Shown: positions 42,092-52,636 of the stretch, piece by piece
How the letters are laid out: the number at the start of each line of letters is the position of its first letter
Numbering within the stretch: position 1 is the first letter of the stretch
NCBI RefSeq assembly: GCF_009833095.1
Contig: NZ_QRCB01000009.1
Location: 164,646-228,645 of the forward strand
Length of the DNA: 64,000 nt
Source of the DNA: Nitrosomonas sp. JL21
Lineage (GTDB): Bacteria > Pseudomonadota > Gammaproteobacteria > Burkholderiales > Nitrosomonadaceae
Direction: 5' to 3'
Translations under genes and position numbers: made by a program
Notes under the pieces: generated by a model
Database searches by the model: none
Seen by the model: only the letters and a program-made list of their open reading frames with translations
What the model was told of the DNA's origin: nothing

Positions 42092-43815
42092 ATGATGATG
42101 TTGAACAACATGTCCATTAAGTCTCGGTTGATAGTGATGATTATATTTTTCTCTCTATTGCTGACGGGTATCGGGACTTTTGGTATTTCAGGATTGAGTC
42201 AAAGCAATGATGCATTCAAAGGCGCCATCCCACTGGGAGATTTGGGTCTCATCGTTGATCGCATGCAGCGTGCGCGTCTGAATGCTGTCATATCGGCTTA
42301 TGGAAGAAATGGCGAAATCGTGAAGCAGCGGCAAACATTGAACGAGCAAAGAGATGTCGAGATCGCAATGACATGGAAGGTGTATCTGGCGAATACGCTA
42401 ACTGCTGAAGAAAAAAACTGGCGGATGATTTCGGGCAACAATGGAAAGCCTATATTGAAGAGCGTGATCGAACCATGGTAATGGCTGCATCGGGAGAATT
42501 TGATCAGGCCATCAAAAATGCCACGGTTGTCGCAACACCCAAATTTGAGGTTGCGCATGCTACGTTATTCAAACTGCTGGAGCTGCGGCGCGAGACGGCT
42601 AACAAAGACTATGCGAATGCCGAGAGCGATTACCAGAAAACGCTCAGTATCACGATAGCGGCGGTGATATCGGGAGTGTTATTGGCGATGCTGATCGGAT
42701 ACTTACTGGTGCGAGCCATAGTCGGGCCGCTGAATAAAGCGATTGACGCGGCCAATAGGGTAGCTTCGGGCGATTTGACGGGTCAGATTAACGTGGATTC
42801 CACCAATGAAATGGGCCGTTTATTGCAAGCCCTCAAAGCCATGAACGAGAATTTACTGGATCTGGTCGGTAAAGTACGCCACAGCACTGAATCGATCACC
42901 ACGGCATCGAGCGAAATCGCGTCGGGCAATTCGGATTTAAGCCAACGCACCGAAGAGCAAGCCTCCAGCCTGGAAGAAACTGCTTCATCGATGGAACAAC
43001 TGACCTCGACCGTGCGGCAAAATGCGGACAATGCCCGGCAAGCGAATCAACTGGCCGTCGGCGCATCCGAAGTTGCGATGAAAGGTGGAACGGTGGTAGG
43101 ACAAGTGGTGCAAACGATGAGCTCGATCAATGACAGTTCGAAGAAAATCGTCGAGATCATTGCTGTCATCGACGGCATTGCATTTCAAACCAATATCCTG
43201 GCGCTGAATGCAGCAGTGGAAGCAGCTCGCGCTGGCGAGCAAGGCAAAGGTTTCGCGGTAGTAGCGACTGAAGTGCGCACCCTGGCGCAACGTTCGGCGG
43301 CAGCAGCCAAGGAAATCAAAGAATTGATCAATGATTCGGTGGCAAAAGTCGATGAAGGCACCAAGCTGGTGGATAAAGCAGGCTTGACCATGGACGAAAT
43401 CGTCATGGCAGTCAAACGTGTAACCGATATCATGAGTGAAATTTCAGCCGCATCACAAGAACAAAGCTCGGGGATTGATCAAATCAATCTAGCGGTCACG
43501 CAAATGGACGAAGCAACGCAGCAGAACGCTGCGTTGGTGGAACAAGCATCTGCTGCGGCAGAATCGATGAAGGAGCAAGCCCATATTTTGACGACAGCTG
43601 TCAGCGTATTCAAATTCAACGACCAAGCTGAAAATATCGCTTCTACACTGGCAGCGAAAAAACCATCCACCGCCACCTTGGCCAAGCTGCCGACTCGCCG
43701 GTCGGCCCTTAAAAGAGAAGGTGCTGAAAACAATGCGAATGCTGTAGCGGAAAAATCTGTTTCAACACCCCGTAAAGCAGCTACCGCTGGCGGTAGCGAT
43801 TGGGAAGAGTTTTAA
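42092..43815 (+). pseudogene. Methyl-accepting chemotaxis protein split by a -1 frameshift at a slippery A-tract
   Basis: Two overlapping frames encode one receptor. The first (from 42092, AAGGAG before it) has a membrane helix and a Tar/Tsr-like four-helix ligand domain. At A_AAA_AAC (42412-42418) the upstream frame turns into nonsense ending at 42481, while the -1 frame continues the domain with [20 protein letters not shown] and joins the second membrane helix, HAMP and signalling domain ([20 protein letters not shown]) to the C-terminal DWEEF tail. The joined product is about 574 residues, a normal receptor length. One extra A would also restore the frame, so decay, phase variation, sequencing error and programmed frameshifting are all possible. 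Confidence 0.85.
42412..42418 (+). promoter_or_regulatory. Candidate -1 ribosomal frameshift heptamer
   Basis: A AAA AAC occurs in the zero frame (gaA AAA AAC tgg) exactly where the receptor sequence moves to the -1 frame (CTG GCG GAT). It fits the X_XXY_YYZ slippery rule. A stimulatory downstream structure was not established. Confidence 0.4.
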
Positions 43816-43866
43816 CAAACAGACACTCCGACACTAATTTTCAGGGTCTTCACAACCTAAATCCTG

Positions 43867-43894
43867 GCGATACCGGAGAACACTCCGATATCGC
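43867..43894 (+). terminator. Stem-loop after the chemoreceptor gene
   Basis: GCGATA-C-CGGAG / CTCCG-A-TATCGC, an 11-bp stem with one internal mismatch and an AACA loop, lies 51 bases after the stop and is followed by TTTGTTTG. Confidence 0.55.
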
Positions 43895-43945
43895 TTTGTT
43901 TGAGAAATAGGTTATTGAATTGCGGATGGGAGCATCAAGGCGAGA

Positions 43946-43964
43946 ATGCGGCAATTTGCCGCAT
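43946..43964. promoter_or_regulatory. 19-bp palindrome shared with 31315-31333
   Basis: ATGCGGCAATTTGCCGCAT differs from the 31315 copy only at the central base. CGATCCAT and then the 14-mer CGATCCGATAAGCT (43978-43991) follow, the latter differing from the other copy's 14-mer by an AT/TA swap. It lies 107 bases before the secreted-protein GTG. Confidence 0.5.
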
Positions 43965-44070
43965 TGACGCGATCCATCGATCCGATAAGCTCTCTTTGAT
44001 GGAATCATAAAAGGTTTATATGTATGATTCTAATCTTCCTACAATTAATAACTTATAAGAGGAGAATCAC

Positions 44071-44952
44071 GTGATCAACCATCAACCATCAACTATGAAT
44101 AAGCTGTCGATGGCAAAAATGTTGTTCATCGGCCTGCTGGCGGCATTCCTCTGCAGTCATAGCGTGTTCGCGCAGACCCTCATGAAGGATTCTTACATCA
44201 TTCTGTTCCAGAAGGATGCAGGATTGGTCGATCCGCCCAATCCTGCGAATGCGGGCAATGTTCCTTTCGGTGAAACGACTTCCGGGCAGACCAAGGAAGA
44301 GCTCATAGCAACACTAGGATTGAATGGCGTCATTGTTGCGATTTTGGAAACCATGAATGGCATCGTCGTCAGGATGAATGAGCAGGAAGCTCAGAGATGG
44401 CGCAATGATGCCCGGGTTCAGTTGGTTGAGCAGGATAGGGAAACCACAATCGCTGAGGCTGCGTCTGAGGATCCAGTCGATTTTCCAGTCTATCGCAATG
44501 GCACCTTGACCGTGCCCCGCGTCGATACCGATGAACAGATCGGGTTATTTCAGAATGGGGTGTTTCAGTATGATGGCTCGATCGATGCCTGGCGGTTGCA
44601 GGATTACAAATTAACACCCGTAGCTGATATTTTCCTACTGGAAAATGACGGTGTCGAATTAATCATTAAAGAATCATTGCCGGCTCAGGTTTTTTTGAAG
44701 GTAAAAGGCAGTTTTCCCAGCCCTTGCGGAAAAATAGACCGAATCAATCATCGTCTCAAGGATAATCGTTTTGAAGTCGTCATCACAGTTGGAAGCACGG
44801 TATCAGACGTGGCACTTTGTGCAGCGGTCGTAACGCCGTTTGAAACCGTGGTGCCATTGCCTGTCTATGGCTTGCCTGCCGGAACATATAGTTACATCGT
44901 CAATGGCAAGATGACTGGCAGCTTTGAACTGAAGAGCGACAATCAGATATAG
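44071..44952 (+). CDS. Secreted protein with inhibitor I9/subtilisin-propeptide-like domain
   Basis: A 293-residue exported protein. A GTG at 44071 is preceded by AAGAGGAG at good spacing; ATGs at 44095 and later are alternatives. The signal peptide is FIGLLAAFLCSHSVFAQ. Residues about 38-130 (SYIILFQKDAG; then LETMNGIVVRMNEQEAQRWR and RVQLVEQDRE) match the pattern of the I9 propeptide of subtilases ('YIV.F...; ..NGF...L...E...L..(D/N)..V..VE.D'). No S8 protease catalytic domain follows. The C-terminal half is strand-rich with two cysteine-containing segments. It might be a stand-alone protease inhibitor or chaperone. Confidence 0.65.
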   Translation: MINHQPSTMNKLSMAKMLFIGLLAAFLCSHSVFAQTLMKDSYIILFQKDAGLVDPPNPANAGNVPFGETTSGQTKEELIATLGLNGVIVAILETMNGIVVRMNEQEAQRWRNDARVQLVEQDRETTIAEAASEDPVDFPVYRNGTLTVPRVDTDEQIGLFQNGVFQYDGSIDAWRLQDYKLTPVADIFLLENDGVELIIKESLPAQVFLKVKGSFPSPCGKIDRINHRLKDNRFEVVITVGSTVSDVALCAAVVTPFETVVPLPVYGLPAGTYSYIVNGKMTGSFELKSDNQI

Positions 44953-44982
44953 ACGCATCAAGCTAGCGTATCAGCGTTCAAC

Positions 44983-45015
44983 AAAAAAGCTTCCGGTGGA
45001 ATCGGGAGCTTTTTT
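44983..45015 (+). terminator. Rho-independent terminator after the I9-like gene
   Basis: AAAAAAGCTTCC / GGGAGCTTTTTT forms a 12-bp stem with one G-U pair and ends in a T-run, 31 bases after the stop. Confidence 0.85.
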
Positions 45016-45148
45016 CTTTCTTGGGCACGTCACGACGCCCTTCTCTTGTATCAAGCGCATAGTTTCTCCTTGGATTTTTTTATCGCACGCAGAAGAGATA
45101 AGGCGCGCGGTTGACGCTGCATATATCTTTCTGTACATTCATTTCAAG

Positions 45149-45673
45149 ATGCAGCCTTTTTTCCACTCTAAAACTTTAAATCAAATGATTCATCACGTTA
45201 GCGGCGACATTCTTTTATCCAAAGCACAAGCCATCGCGCATGGCGTGGCTCCGAATGATCCTTTTTCCAGTGGCTTGGCATTGAGCTTGCGGGAGCAGTG
45301 GCCGGCCATGTACAAGGATTTCCGGCATTTTTGCCAGACTACCCATCCCAAGGTCGGAAGCGCCTGGGTCTGGGGCGGCGCCGAAGGCGCGCGCATCATT
45401 AATTTGTTTACGCAGGAGGCAGCGCCGGATCACGCATCCAAGCCGGGAAAAGCGACTGTCGAGCACGTGAATCATGCGTTGCGGGAATTGCGCCGGTTGA
45501 TGGACGCTGAAAAATTTCACAGCCTGGCGCTGCCGCGCCTGGCCACGGGCGTGGGGGGATTGAATTGGGAGGAAGTCAGTCCGCTGGTCAACAAGCATTT
45601 GGCGGATTTGAGCGTTCCCGTGTATGTCTACGTCACATTCCAGAAAGGCATGGCTGCACACGAGCCTGCTTAA
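45149..45673 (+). CDS. Macro-domain (ADP-ribose-binding) protein
   Basis: A 174-residue protein of the macro-domain superfamily, which binds or hydrolyses ADP-ribose derivatives. The N-terminus IHHVSGDILLSKAQAIAHGV is the usual 'GDI.....AI...N' start. ALPRLATGVGGLNWEEV is the loop that binds the distal ribose and phosphates. The start is uncertain: ATG 45149 or ATG 45185 (MIHHVSG); neither has a strong ribosome site, and the longer frame to 44996 would run through the terminator. The next gene begins 18 bases after the stop. Confidence 0.85.
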   Translation: MQPFFHSKTLNQMIHHVSGDILLSKAQAIAHGVAPNDPFSSGLALSLREQWPAMYKDFRHFCQTTHPKVGSAWVWGGAEGARIINLFTQEAAPDHASKPGKATVEHVNHALRELRRLMDAEKFHSLALPRLATGVGGLNWEEVSPLVNKHLADLSVPVYVYVTFQKGMAAHEPA

Positions 45674-45690
45674 CGGTTCGAATAATCGAC

Positions 45691-47115
45691 ATGGGCCAGG
45701 AAATCCACCAGACGCAGTTCAATGATCAGGTTTTCGCGGAATATCAGCGCCGGCTTCGAGCGGAAACCGAACTACTGGGCGCTCAGCTTGCAGAAGGGTA
45801 TTTTTCGCGCAAAGGTGAAATCGGCGGTTATGAGCTCGAATCCTGGCTGGTGGATCACAATTACTTTCCGTCGCCGATCAATCAGCGGTTTCTCGATCGC
45901 CTGAACAATCCGCTCGTGGTGCATGAGCTTTCGCGCTTCAATGTCGAGCTGAACGGTGCGCCCCAGCCGCTCAAAGGCAACGCTCTAACCGCCATGTCGC
46001 TTGAATTGAACCGGAATTGGCAGGCGTGCCAGGACGTGGCGCATGGCATGGACAGCGTATTGATGATGATCGGTATCCTGCCGACCGTGCGGCAATCCGA
46101 TCTGTGCCTGGCCAACATGTCCGACCTCAAGCGCTACCGGGCGCTGAATGAGCAAGTGCTGAAGCGGCGCTGCGGCCAGCCGCTGCATATCTGCATCCAC
46201 GGCCGGGAACATCTCGACCTCGATCATCCGGATGTGATGTTGGAAGCGGCCACAACGTCATTTCAGGTTCATCTGCAGAGCGCCCAAGACAAGGCGGTGC
46301 GGTATTTCAACGCTTCGATCATCGCTGCTGGGCCATTGATTGCCGCAGCGGGGAATTCGCCGTTATTATTTGGCGCTGACCTATGGGATGAAACTCGTGT
46401 TCCCTTATTTGAACAATCGGTTGAAGTGGGCGATCCGCCGCAGCAGGAACATCACCGGGTGAGTTTTGGCTGTGGCTATGCTCAAGAATCGCTGTTCGAA
46501 TGCTTTGCAGAAAATCTGGCCCATCATGCCGTACTGCTGCCCATTTTGATGGATGCGCCATCGCAACAATTTGCTCATCTTCGCTTGCACAACGGCACCA
46601 TCTGGCGCTGGATCCGGCCGCTTGTCGGCTTCGATCCGGATGGCACGCCGCACTTGCGCATCGAGCAGCGCGTATTGCCCGCCGGGCCAACGATTGCCGA
46701 TATGATCGCGAATGCCGCGCTGTTTTTTGGTGTCGCTCGATATCTCTCCGATTTGCCGGATGCGCCGGAGTCGGTTTTTAGTTTTGACGACGCCCGCGAC
46801 AATTTTTATCGTGCTGCACGGCGCGGGCTGCAATCGCAGCTTGCCTGGCTCGATGGCAGCACCGTCGAAGCGCGTACGCTGTTACTGGAAGAAATGATTC
46901 CGATGGCGCGGCAAGGTTTGACCGCCCTGGGAATCGATAAAGGCGATATCGACCTGAATCTCGGCATTCTGGAATGCCGGATCAAATGCGGCCAGACGGG
47001 TGCGGCATGGCAGCGCGCCTACCGTGACAAGCACCAGTGCGATAATCTGCACCTTGTGGCCGCATATCTCGAGCGGCAGCGCAGCAATGCGCCGGTGCAT
47101 GAATGGGAAGTGTGA
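45691..47115 (+). CDS. GCS2-family glutamate-cysteine ligase-like enzyme
   Basis: A 474-residue ATP-dependent carboxylate-amine ligase of the GCS2 type. GEIGGYELESWLVD carries the family glutamate pair that binds metal, and NVELNGAPQPLKG matches the 'E.N.....' core. FNASIIAAGPLIAAAGNSPLLFG and the C-terminal LLLEEMIPMARQGL follow. It is longer than YbdK-type ligases (about 370 residues). The substrate is unknown. ATG 45691 is chosen since the open frame upstream overlaps the macro-domain gene. It is followed at 2 bases by an aspartoacylase-like gene. Confidence 0.8.
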   Translation: MGQEIHQTQFNDQVFAEYQRRLRAETELLGAQLAEGYFSRKGEIGGYELESWLVDHNYFPSPINQRFLDRLNNPLVVHELSRFNVELNGAPQPLKGNALTAMSLELNRNWQACQDVAHGMDSVLMMIGILPTVRQSDLCLANMSDLKRYRALNEQVLKRRCGQPLHICIHGREHLDLDHPDVMLEAATTSFQVHLQSAQDKAVRYFNASIIAAGPLIAAAGNSPLLFGADLWDETRVPLFEQSVEVGDPPQQEHHRVSFGCGYAQESLFECFAENLAHHAVLLPILMDAPSQQFAHLRLHNGTIWRWIRPLVGFDPDGTPHLRIEQRVLPAGPTIADMIANAALFFGVARYLSDLPDAPESVFSFDDARDNFYRAARRGLQSQLAWLDGSTVEARTLLLEEMIPMARQGLTALGIDKGDIDLNLGILECRIKCGQTGAAWQRAYRDKHQCDNLHLVAAYLERQRSNAPVHEWEV

Positions 47116-47117
47116 AT

Positions 47118-48131
47118 ATGCTGACGGAATGGGATCATCTGCCGGAAAAATTTTTACATGTCGAAGCCAGCGAATTACATGCCATCCTCCCCGGCCCGGC
47201 GTTGATACATTTACCGGGCAGGCGAGAGGCGCCGCTGTTCGTGTCGATCCTGCTGCATGGCAATGAAGATACCGGTCTGAAGGCAATGCAGGCCGTGCTG
47301 AAGAAATATCAGCAGCAGCTGCTGCCGCGTGCGTTGTCACTGTTTGTCGGCAATATCGAAGCCGCGCGCGCGGGTATGCGCCGACTGCAAGGTCAAGTGG
47401 ATTTCAATCGCGTCTGGCCCAGCGACGAGGATGCCCCGATCACGGAGGAGCACCGCATGATGCAAGCCGTGACTGATATCATGGCAAAGCGCGGCGTGTT
47501 CGCCAGCATCGACATTCATAACAATACCGGTTTGAATCCGCACTATGCGTGCATCAATCGGTTGGAGGAACCGTTTCTGCATCTGGCCACGATGTTTTCG
47601 CGCATCGTCGTGTATTTCACCCATCCCAAGGGCGTTCAGTCGGAAGCATTCGCGCAACTTTGCCCGGCGGTTACATTGGAATGCGGCAAGCCCGGCGGCA
47701 TGGGCGGCGTCGAGCACGCGGCGTCGTTTGTCGAGGGTGCGTTGCATTTATCGGATTTTCCGACCCATCCGGTGGCGAGCCAGGATTTGGAGCTCTTCCA
47801 GTCGGTGGCGGTCGTCAAGGTGCCGGATACGGTCAGTTTGAGCGTTGGGGATCCATCCACGGATCTTTGCTTGATCGAGCAGATCGACCACTACAATTTT
47901 CGCCTGCTGGAACCAGGAACGCAATTGGGAACGATTGCGAACGCTTGCCCTGCGCCCCTGCATGTTCATAACGGCGCGGATGTGGACGTGAGCGGCCAAT
48001 ACTTTGAAAACCGTGACGGCCAATTGCTGACCACGCGGCGCGTGATGCCCGCCATGCTGACGCGCGATATCCGCATCATACGCCAGGATTGCCTGTGCTA
48101 TTTGATGGAGCGCCTCGACCGGCCATTTTGA
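47118..48131 (+). CDS. Succinylglutamate desuccinylase/aspartoacylase family protein
   Basis: A 337-residue zinc-dependent amidohydrolase of the M14-like AstE/AspA family. Metal ligands are seen in LLHGNEDTG (HxxE) and FASIDIHNNTGLNP (the later histidine), and the catalytic glutamate is probably in PAVTLECGKPGG. ATG 47118 is preferred over 47103 because GGGAAG lies before it and it starts 2 bases past the ligase stop. Coupling with a GCS2-type ligase suggests that one enzyme makes, and the other cleaves, an amide or isopeptide bond. This is an inference from position. Confidence 0.82.
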   Translation: MLTEWDHLPEKFLHVEASELHAILPGPALIHLPGRREAPLFVSILLHGNEDTGLKAMQAVLKKYQQQLLPRALSLFVGNIEAARAGMRRLQGQVDFNRVWPSDEDAPITEEHRMMQAVTDIMAKRGVFASIDIHNNTGLNPHYACINRLEEPFLHLATMFSRIVVYFTHPKGVQSEAFAQLCPAVTLECGKPGGMGGVEHAASFVEGALHLSDFPTHPVASQDLELFQSVAVVKVPDTVSLSVGDPSTDLCLIEQIDHYNFRLLEPGTQLGTIANACPAPLHVHNGADVDVSGQYFENRDGQLLTTRRVMPAMLTRDIRIIRQDCLCYLMERLDRPF

Positions 48132-48158
48132 CGCTTGAAGTTACTCAGAGCGATAAGC

Positions 48159-48611
48159 TTAGCTCTGTATCCACGGCAACCCAGCCGCTTTCCAACCGGA
48201 AGCCTTGCCGCGCTGGCCACTTTCATCTCGGTCACCTTCGAATCCTTCGAGAACGTTGTAACAATCGGTAAATCCGCTTTGCGTTGCCATGATCGCGGCT
48301 TGATTCGAGCGCGAGCCGCTGCGGCAAATGAACAGCACAGGCAAGGCGTTATCCACTTGCCCGGCTAATTGGTTGAGAAAGCCGGGATTGGGCTGCATGC
48401 CGGGGTAGGAACGCAGTTCAATTTCGGTCGCGCCGGGAATGCGGCCGACCCAATCCAGTTCGGCGCGCGAGCGTACATCTACTAGCTGCGCCCGAATCGA
48501 TTCTTGCAGCAGGTGATAGGCTTCGATCGGAAGCAATGCTCCTTTATACGGGAGTTCCAGTTCTTCAGCGCGCTGCCGTGCTTTTTCCAATATTTCTGTC
48601 GTTGTGTCCAT
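48159..48611 (-). CDS. Rhodanese-like sulfurtransferase
   Basis: A single-domain rhodanese of 150 residues. The active-site loop FICRSGSRSNQAA has the persulfide cysteine and the CRxGxR pattern. AQLVDVRSRAELDWVGRIPG is the typical CH2A motif. The C-terminal sequence CYNVLEGFEGDRDESGQRG belongs to the GlpE-like group with an extended tail. It is convergent with the aspartoacylase-like gene and divergent from the pseudouridine synthase gene. Confidence 0.9.
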   Translation of the reverse strand: MDTTTEILEKARQRAEELELPYKGALLPIEAYHLLQESIRAQLVDVRSRAELDWVGRIPGATEIELRSYPGMQPNPGFLNQLAGQVDNALPVLFICRSGSRSNQAAIMATQSGFTDCYNVLEGFEGDRDESGQRGKASGWKAAGLPWIQS

Positions 48612-48711
48612 AGGGTCACCCGGGTGAGGTTATTAATAATGGTGGATCGATTGCCTTTATAATAGGGCATTTCCGATCGTGTGCCCACGCTTGTTTCTAT
48701 TATAGTCTGTC

Positions 48712-49443
48712 ATGGAAAAAATCCGCTTATCCAAATTGATGTCCGAACAGGGAATATGTTCGCGCCGCGAAGCCGATCGTTTCATCGAGCTTGGTTGGGT
48801 ATTCGTCGATGGCGAACGGATTTCCGAGCTCGGCACCAAAATTTTTCCGACCCAAAAAATCACGTTGAATAAAGCGGCGCAGGCGCAACAAACGCAGCAG
48901 GTGACAATATTGCTCAACAAACCGGTCGGTTATGTGTCCGGACAACCGGAGCCCGGGTATCAACCGGCTATCGTGCTGATCAAGCCGGATAGACAATTTA
49001 TGCCGCCACACTCAAGTAAGCGTTTTCAGCCCGCGCATCTGAAAAATTTGGCTCCCGCCGGAAGATTGGACATCGATTCTCAAGGGTTATTGGTGCTGAC
49101 GCAGGATGGCCGGATCGCCAAGCAATTGATCGGCGAGGATTCACGTATAGAAAAAGAATATTTGGTGCGGGTCATGGGGGATCTGCCGCCCGCCAAATTG
49201 GCGCTGCTGAATCATGGCCTGAGCCTGGATGGTCAGGCATTGAAACCGGCGCAAGTGAGCTGGCAAAATCGCGATCAATTGCGCTTTATCCTGCATGAGG
49301 GCAAAAAACGCCAGATCCGTCGCATGTGCGAGCTGGTCAATCTGGGAGTGATGGGATTGAAGCGCGTGCGTATCGGCAAAGTGAAATTGGGTAATTTACC
49401 GGAAGGGCAATGGCGCTATCTGGAGGATGGCGAGCGCTTCTGA
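48712..49443 (+). CDS. rluF: RsuA/RluB/RluF-family pseudouridine synthase
   Basis: Converts a uridine in ribosomal RNA to pseudouridine; 243 residues. The N-terminal S4 RNA-binding domain is [20 protein letters not shown]. The catalytic loop [18 protein letters not shown] holds the aspartate. Then [12 protein letters not shown] and [18 protein letters not shown] are diagnostic for the family. The presence of the [10 protein letters not shown] phrase and the C-terminal [15 protein letters not shown] fit RluF, though RluB/RluE-type specificity cannot be excluded. Confidence 0.87.
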   Translation: MEKIRLSKLMSEQGICSRREADRFIELGWVFVDGERISELGTKIFPTQKITLNKAAQAQQTQQVTILLNKPVGYVSGQPEPGYQPAIVLIKPDRQFMPPHSSKRFQPAHLKNLAPAGRLDIDSQGLLVLTQDGRIAKQLIGEDSRIEKEYLVRVMGDLPPAKLALLNHGLSLDGQALKPAQVSWQNRDQLRFILHEGKKRQIRRMCELVNLGVMGLKRVRIGKVKLGNLPEGQWRYLEDGERF

Positions 49444-49472
49444 TTGTTTTTAACAACGATAGGGGTCGCTGC

Positions 49473-49700
49473 ATGCATCAACATGTGCGAATCGTGCTTA
49501 ACATCCCGACTTATCAACTGCTGCATTACTATCGAGGTGAAATCGATACCGTGGCGGCGACGACCACCGATGGCCGTGTCATTCATTTTCCCGCCAATAT
49601 CCTGCGCTCCGTGGTGCACAGCGATGGCGTCTATGGCACATTTGAATTGATTTTTGATGAAAATCATCAATTTGTTTCGATCAATCGTATCGTTGACTAG
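49473..49700 (+). CDS. DUF2835 family protein
   Basis: A 75-residue cytoplasmic protein. The pattern 'N...YL.YYRG....V......GR...FPA..LR..V...G..G.FEL.FD' is well matched by LLHYYRGEIDTVAATT, DGRVIHFPANILRSVV and YGTFELIFDENHQF, characteristic of DUF2835. ATG 49473 follows AGGGG. Its function is unknown. It lies 30 bases after the pseudouridine synthase gene on the same strand, suggesting cotranscription. Confidence 0.82.
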   Translation: MHQHVRIVLNIPTYQLLHYYRGEIDTVAATTTDGRVIHFPANILRSVVHSDGVYGTFELIFDENHQFVSINRIVD

Positions 49701-49802
49701 CTCGCTACGAGCCGATGACTTGCAATCTTTCATTGCCAGGCGGGGTGAGTTAAACTCGTCATCCGGCAATTTTTATCATCCAATCACAATACAGATAATC
49801 CC

Positions 49803-51467
<1,665 letters not shown>

Positions 51468-51495
51468 CTATAAAATTCCTTCCGCAAGGGATAAG

Positions 51496-51731
51496 TATCC
51501 AACTATCAGCCAGTTTTTCGGGATTGTGATCCAAATATTCTGGCGGGAACTGCTCCGCGCACATTCCCATGCGCTGTATGCCGAGCATGAAGCGTTGACA
51601 AAGGTAGTTTGCCGAAACGAGCATTGGCGTTAGTGCTGGAATGGGCAGTACAGCATCGGATCAAATTGATGGAGGATTGGGATCTATGTCAACAAAAACA
51701 GCTAACCAAGAGCATTGCGCCTCTGGAGTAA
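51496..51731 (+). pseudogene. Decayed DUF4160 gene
   Basis: The DNA still encodes PTISQFFGIVIQIFWRE at the start and RALALVLEWAVQHRIKLMED with WDLCQQKQL at the end, the N- and C-terminal hallmarks of DUF4160 proteins. The start codon appears lost: ATCCAACTATC is what remains if one G is deleted from ATGCCAACTATC. Further small deletions disrupt the HAPPHFHA region (GAACTGCTCCGCGCACATTC), and the central stretch between EALTKVV and LPKRA is missing. The 3' end overlaps the DUF2442 gene, the usual arrangement of the pair. Confidence 0.7.
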
Positions 51732-52006
51732 TTGCTGCAGCGTCTTGGCGTATTCGTTCAGCGACTGTACTGCCTGACTATCGTCTTTCTGTGACTTGTA
51801 ATGACGGAACCACAGGTTTGGTCGATTTGTCGCAACTCATTTTCAGCGAAAATCCGGGTATATTCGATGCACTGAAGGATGAGCAATATTTCAATCAAGT
51901 TCGCATCGAAATGGGTGCGCTCACATGGTCGAACGGTGCCGATTTAAACCCAGCTTGGCTGCATGACGAGATTGAGAAAAATGGAACTTGGTGTATTCCA
52001 GTGTGA
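51686..52006 (+). CDS. DUF2442 family protein
   Basis: A 106-residue protein matching DUF2442: VLPDYRLSVTCNDGTTGLVD, then LKDEQYFNQVRIEMGALTW and NGADLNPAWLHDEI ('W.nG.dl.p..L'). DUF2442 is normally the downstream partner of DUF4160 and the two are regarded as a possible toxin-antitoxin-like pair. The partner here is a pseudogene. GGAGG at 51671 lies 10 bases before the ATG. The N-terminal 20 residues are of low complexity. Confidence 0.8.
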   Translation: MSTKTANQEHCASGVIAAASWRIRSATVLPDYRLSVTCNDGTTGLVDLSQLIFSENPGIFDALKDEQYFNQVRIEMGALTWSNGADLNPAWLHDEIEKNGTWCIPV

Positions 52007-52040
52007 TTCGCAAAATCTGACCCGTTAGGAACGTGCAGCT

Positions 52041-52634
52041 ATGACATTGAATCAAATTCTTGAGATTGCCAAAGAGCTTAGCACATGGATTCATACGCAC
52101 ATTAGAAAGGCAGAATACCCAAAAAATCCTGGATTAGCTCTTTTTCAACAGTCACAAGATATTTGTGATGCTATAACTATTTTAATCAAAGAAAATTTAC
52201 CAGGCCCAGCTTGGGCTTTGGCTCGTCCGATGGTGGATACCTATGTGCACGGGTTGTGGTTACTCAATCATGCGTCGGATGAGAAAGTCAACGAGTTTCT
52301 TGCTGAAAATAAGCTGCCTAAATTTAATGAGCTTCTGAAAGCCATTGGAAATGATGAAGAGACGGGTGGAGCATGGATACACAAAATTTGTGAACTTAAT
52401 CGCAAGGATTTTCATGACCTTACACATGGAGGAATTGAGCATGTCTTACGAAGAATCACTGATGACTCAATTGAACCGAATTATCCAGAAGATGAGCAAA
52501 TCAGGTTAATGCATATTCAAATTGAAATACAGTTTGCCATTGGTGCCCATCTCCTTGCTTTAACGAATAATCAAGCGGGAATAGAAAAGCTTGAAGGGAT
52601 GGCGCAGCAATATGGAACAGTAGCTTGGTATTAA
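52041..52634 (+). CDS. Hypothetical helical protein
   Basis: A 197-residue protein predicted to be mostly helical. The segment GPAWALARPMVDTYVHGLWL with DLTHGGIEHVLRRI later resembles proteins of DUF5677/DUF6988-like families in which an early acidic/aromatic helix pairs with a histidine-containing one (FHDLTHGG). No catalytic assignment is possible. Codon use is more AT-rich than the flanking core genes, as in the neighbouring toxin-antitoxin genes, which suggests acquired DNA. ATG 52041 is preceded by TAGGAACG. Confidence 0.65.
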   Translation: MTLNQILEIAKELSTWIHTHIRKAEYPKNPGLALFQQSQDICDAITILIKENLPGPAWALARPMVDTYVHGLWLLNHASDEKVNEFLAENKLPKFNELLKAIGNDEETGGAWIHKICELNRKDFHDLTHGGIEHVLRRITDDSIEPNYPEDEQIRLMHIQIEIQFAIGAHLLALTNNQAGIEKLEGMAQQYGTVAWY

Positions 52635-52636
52635 GG

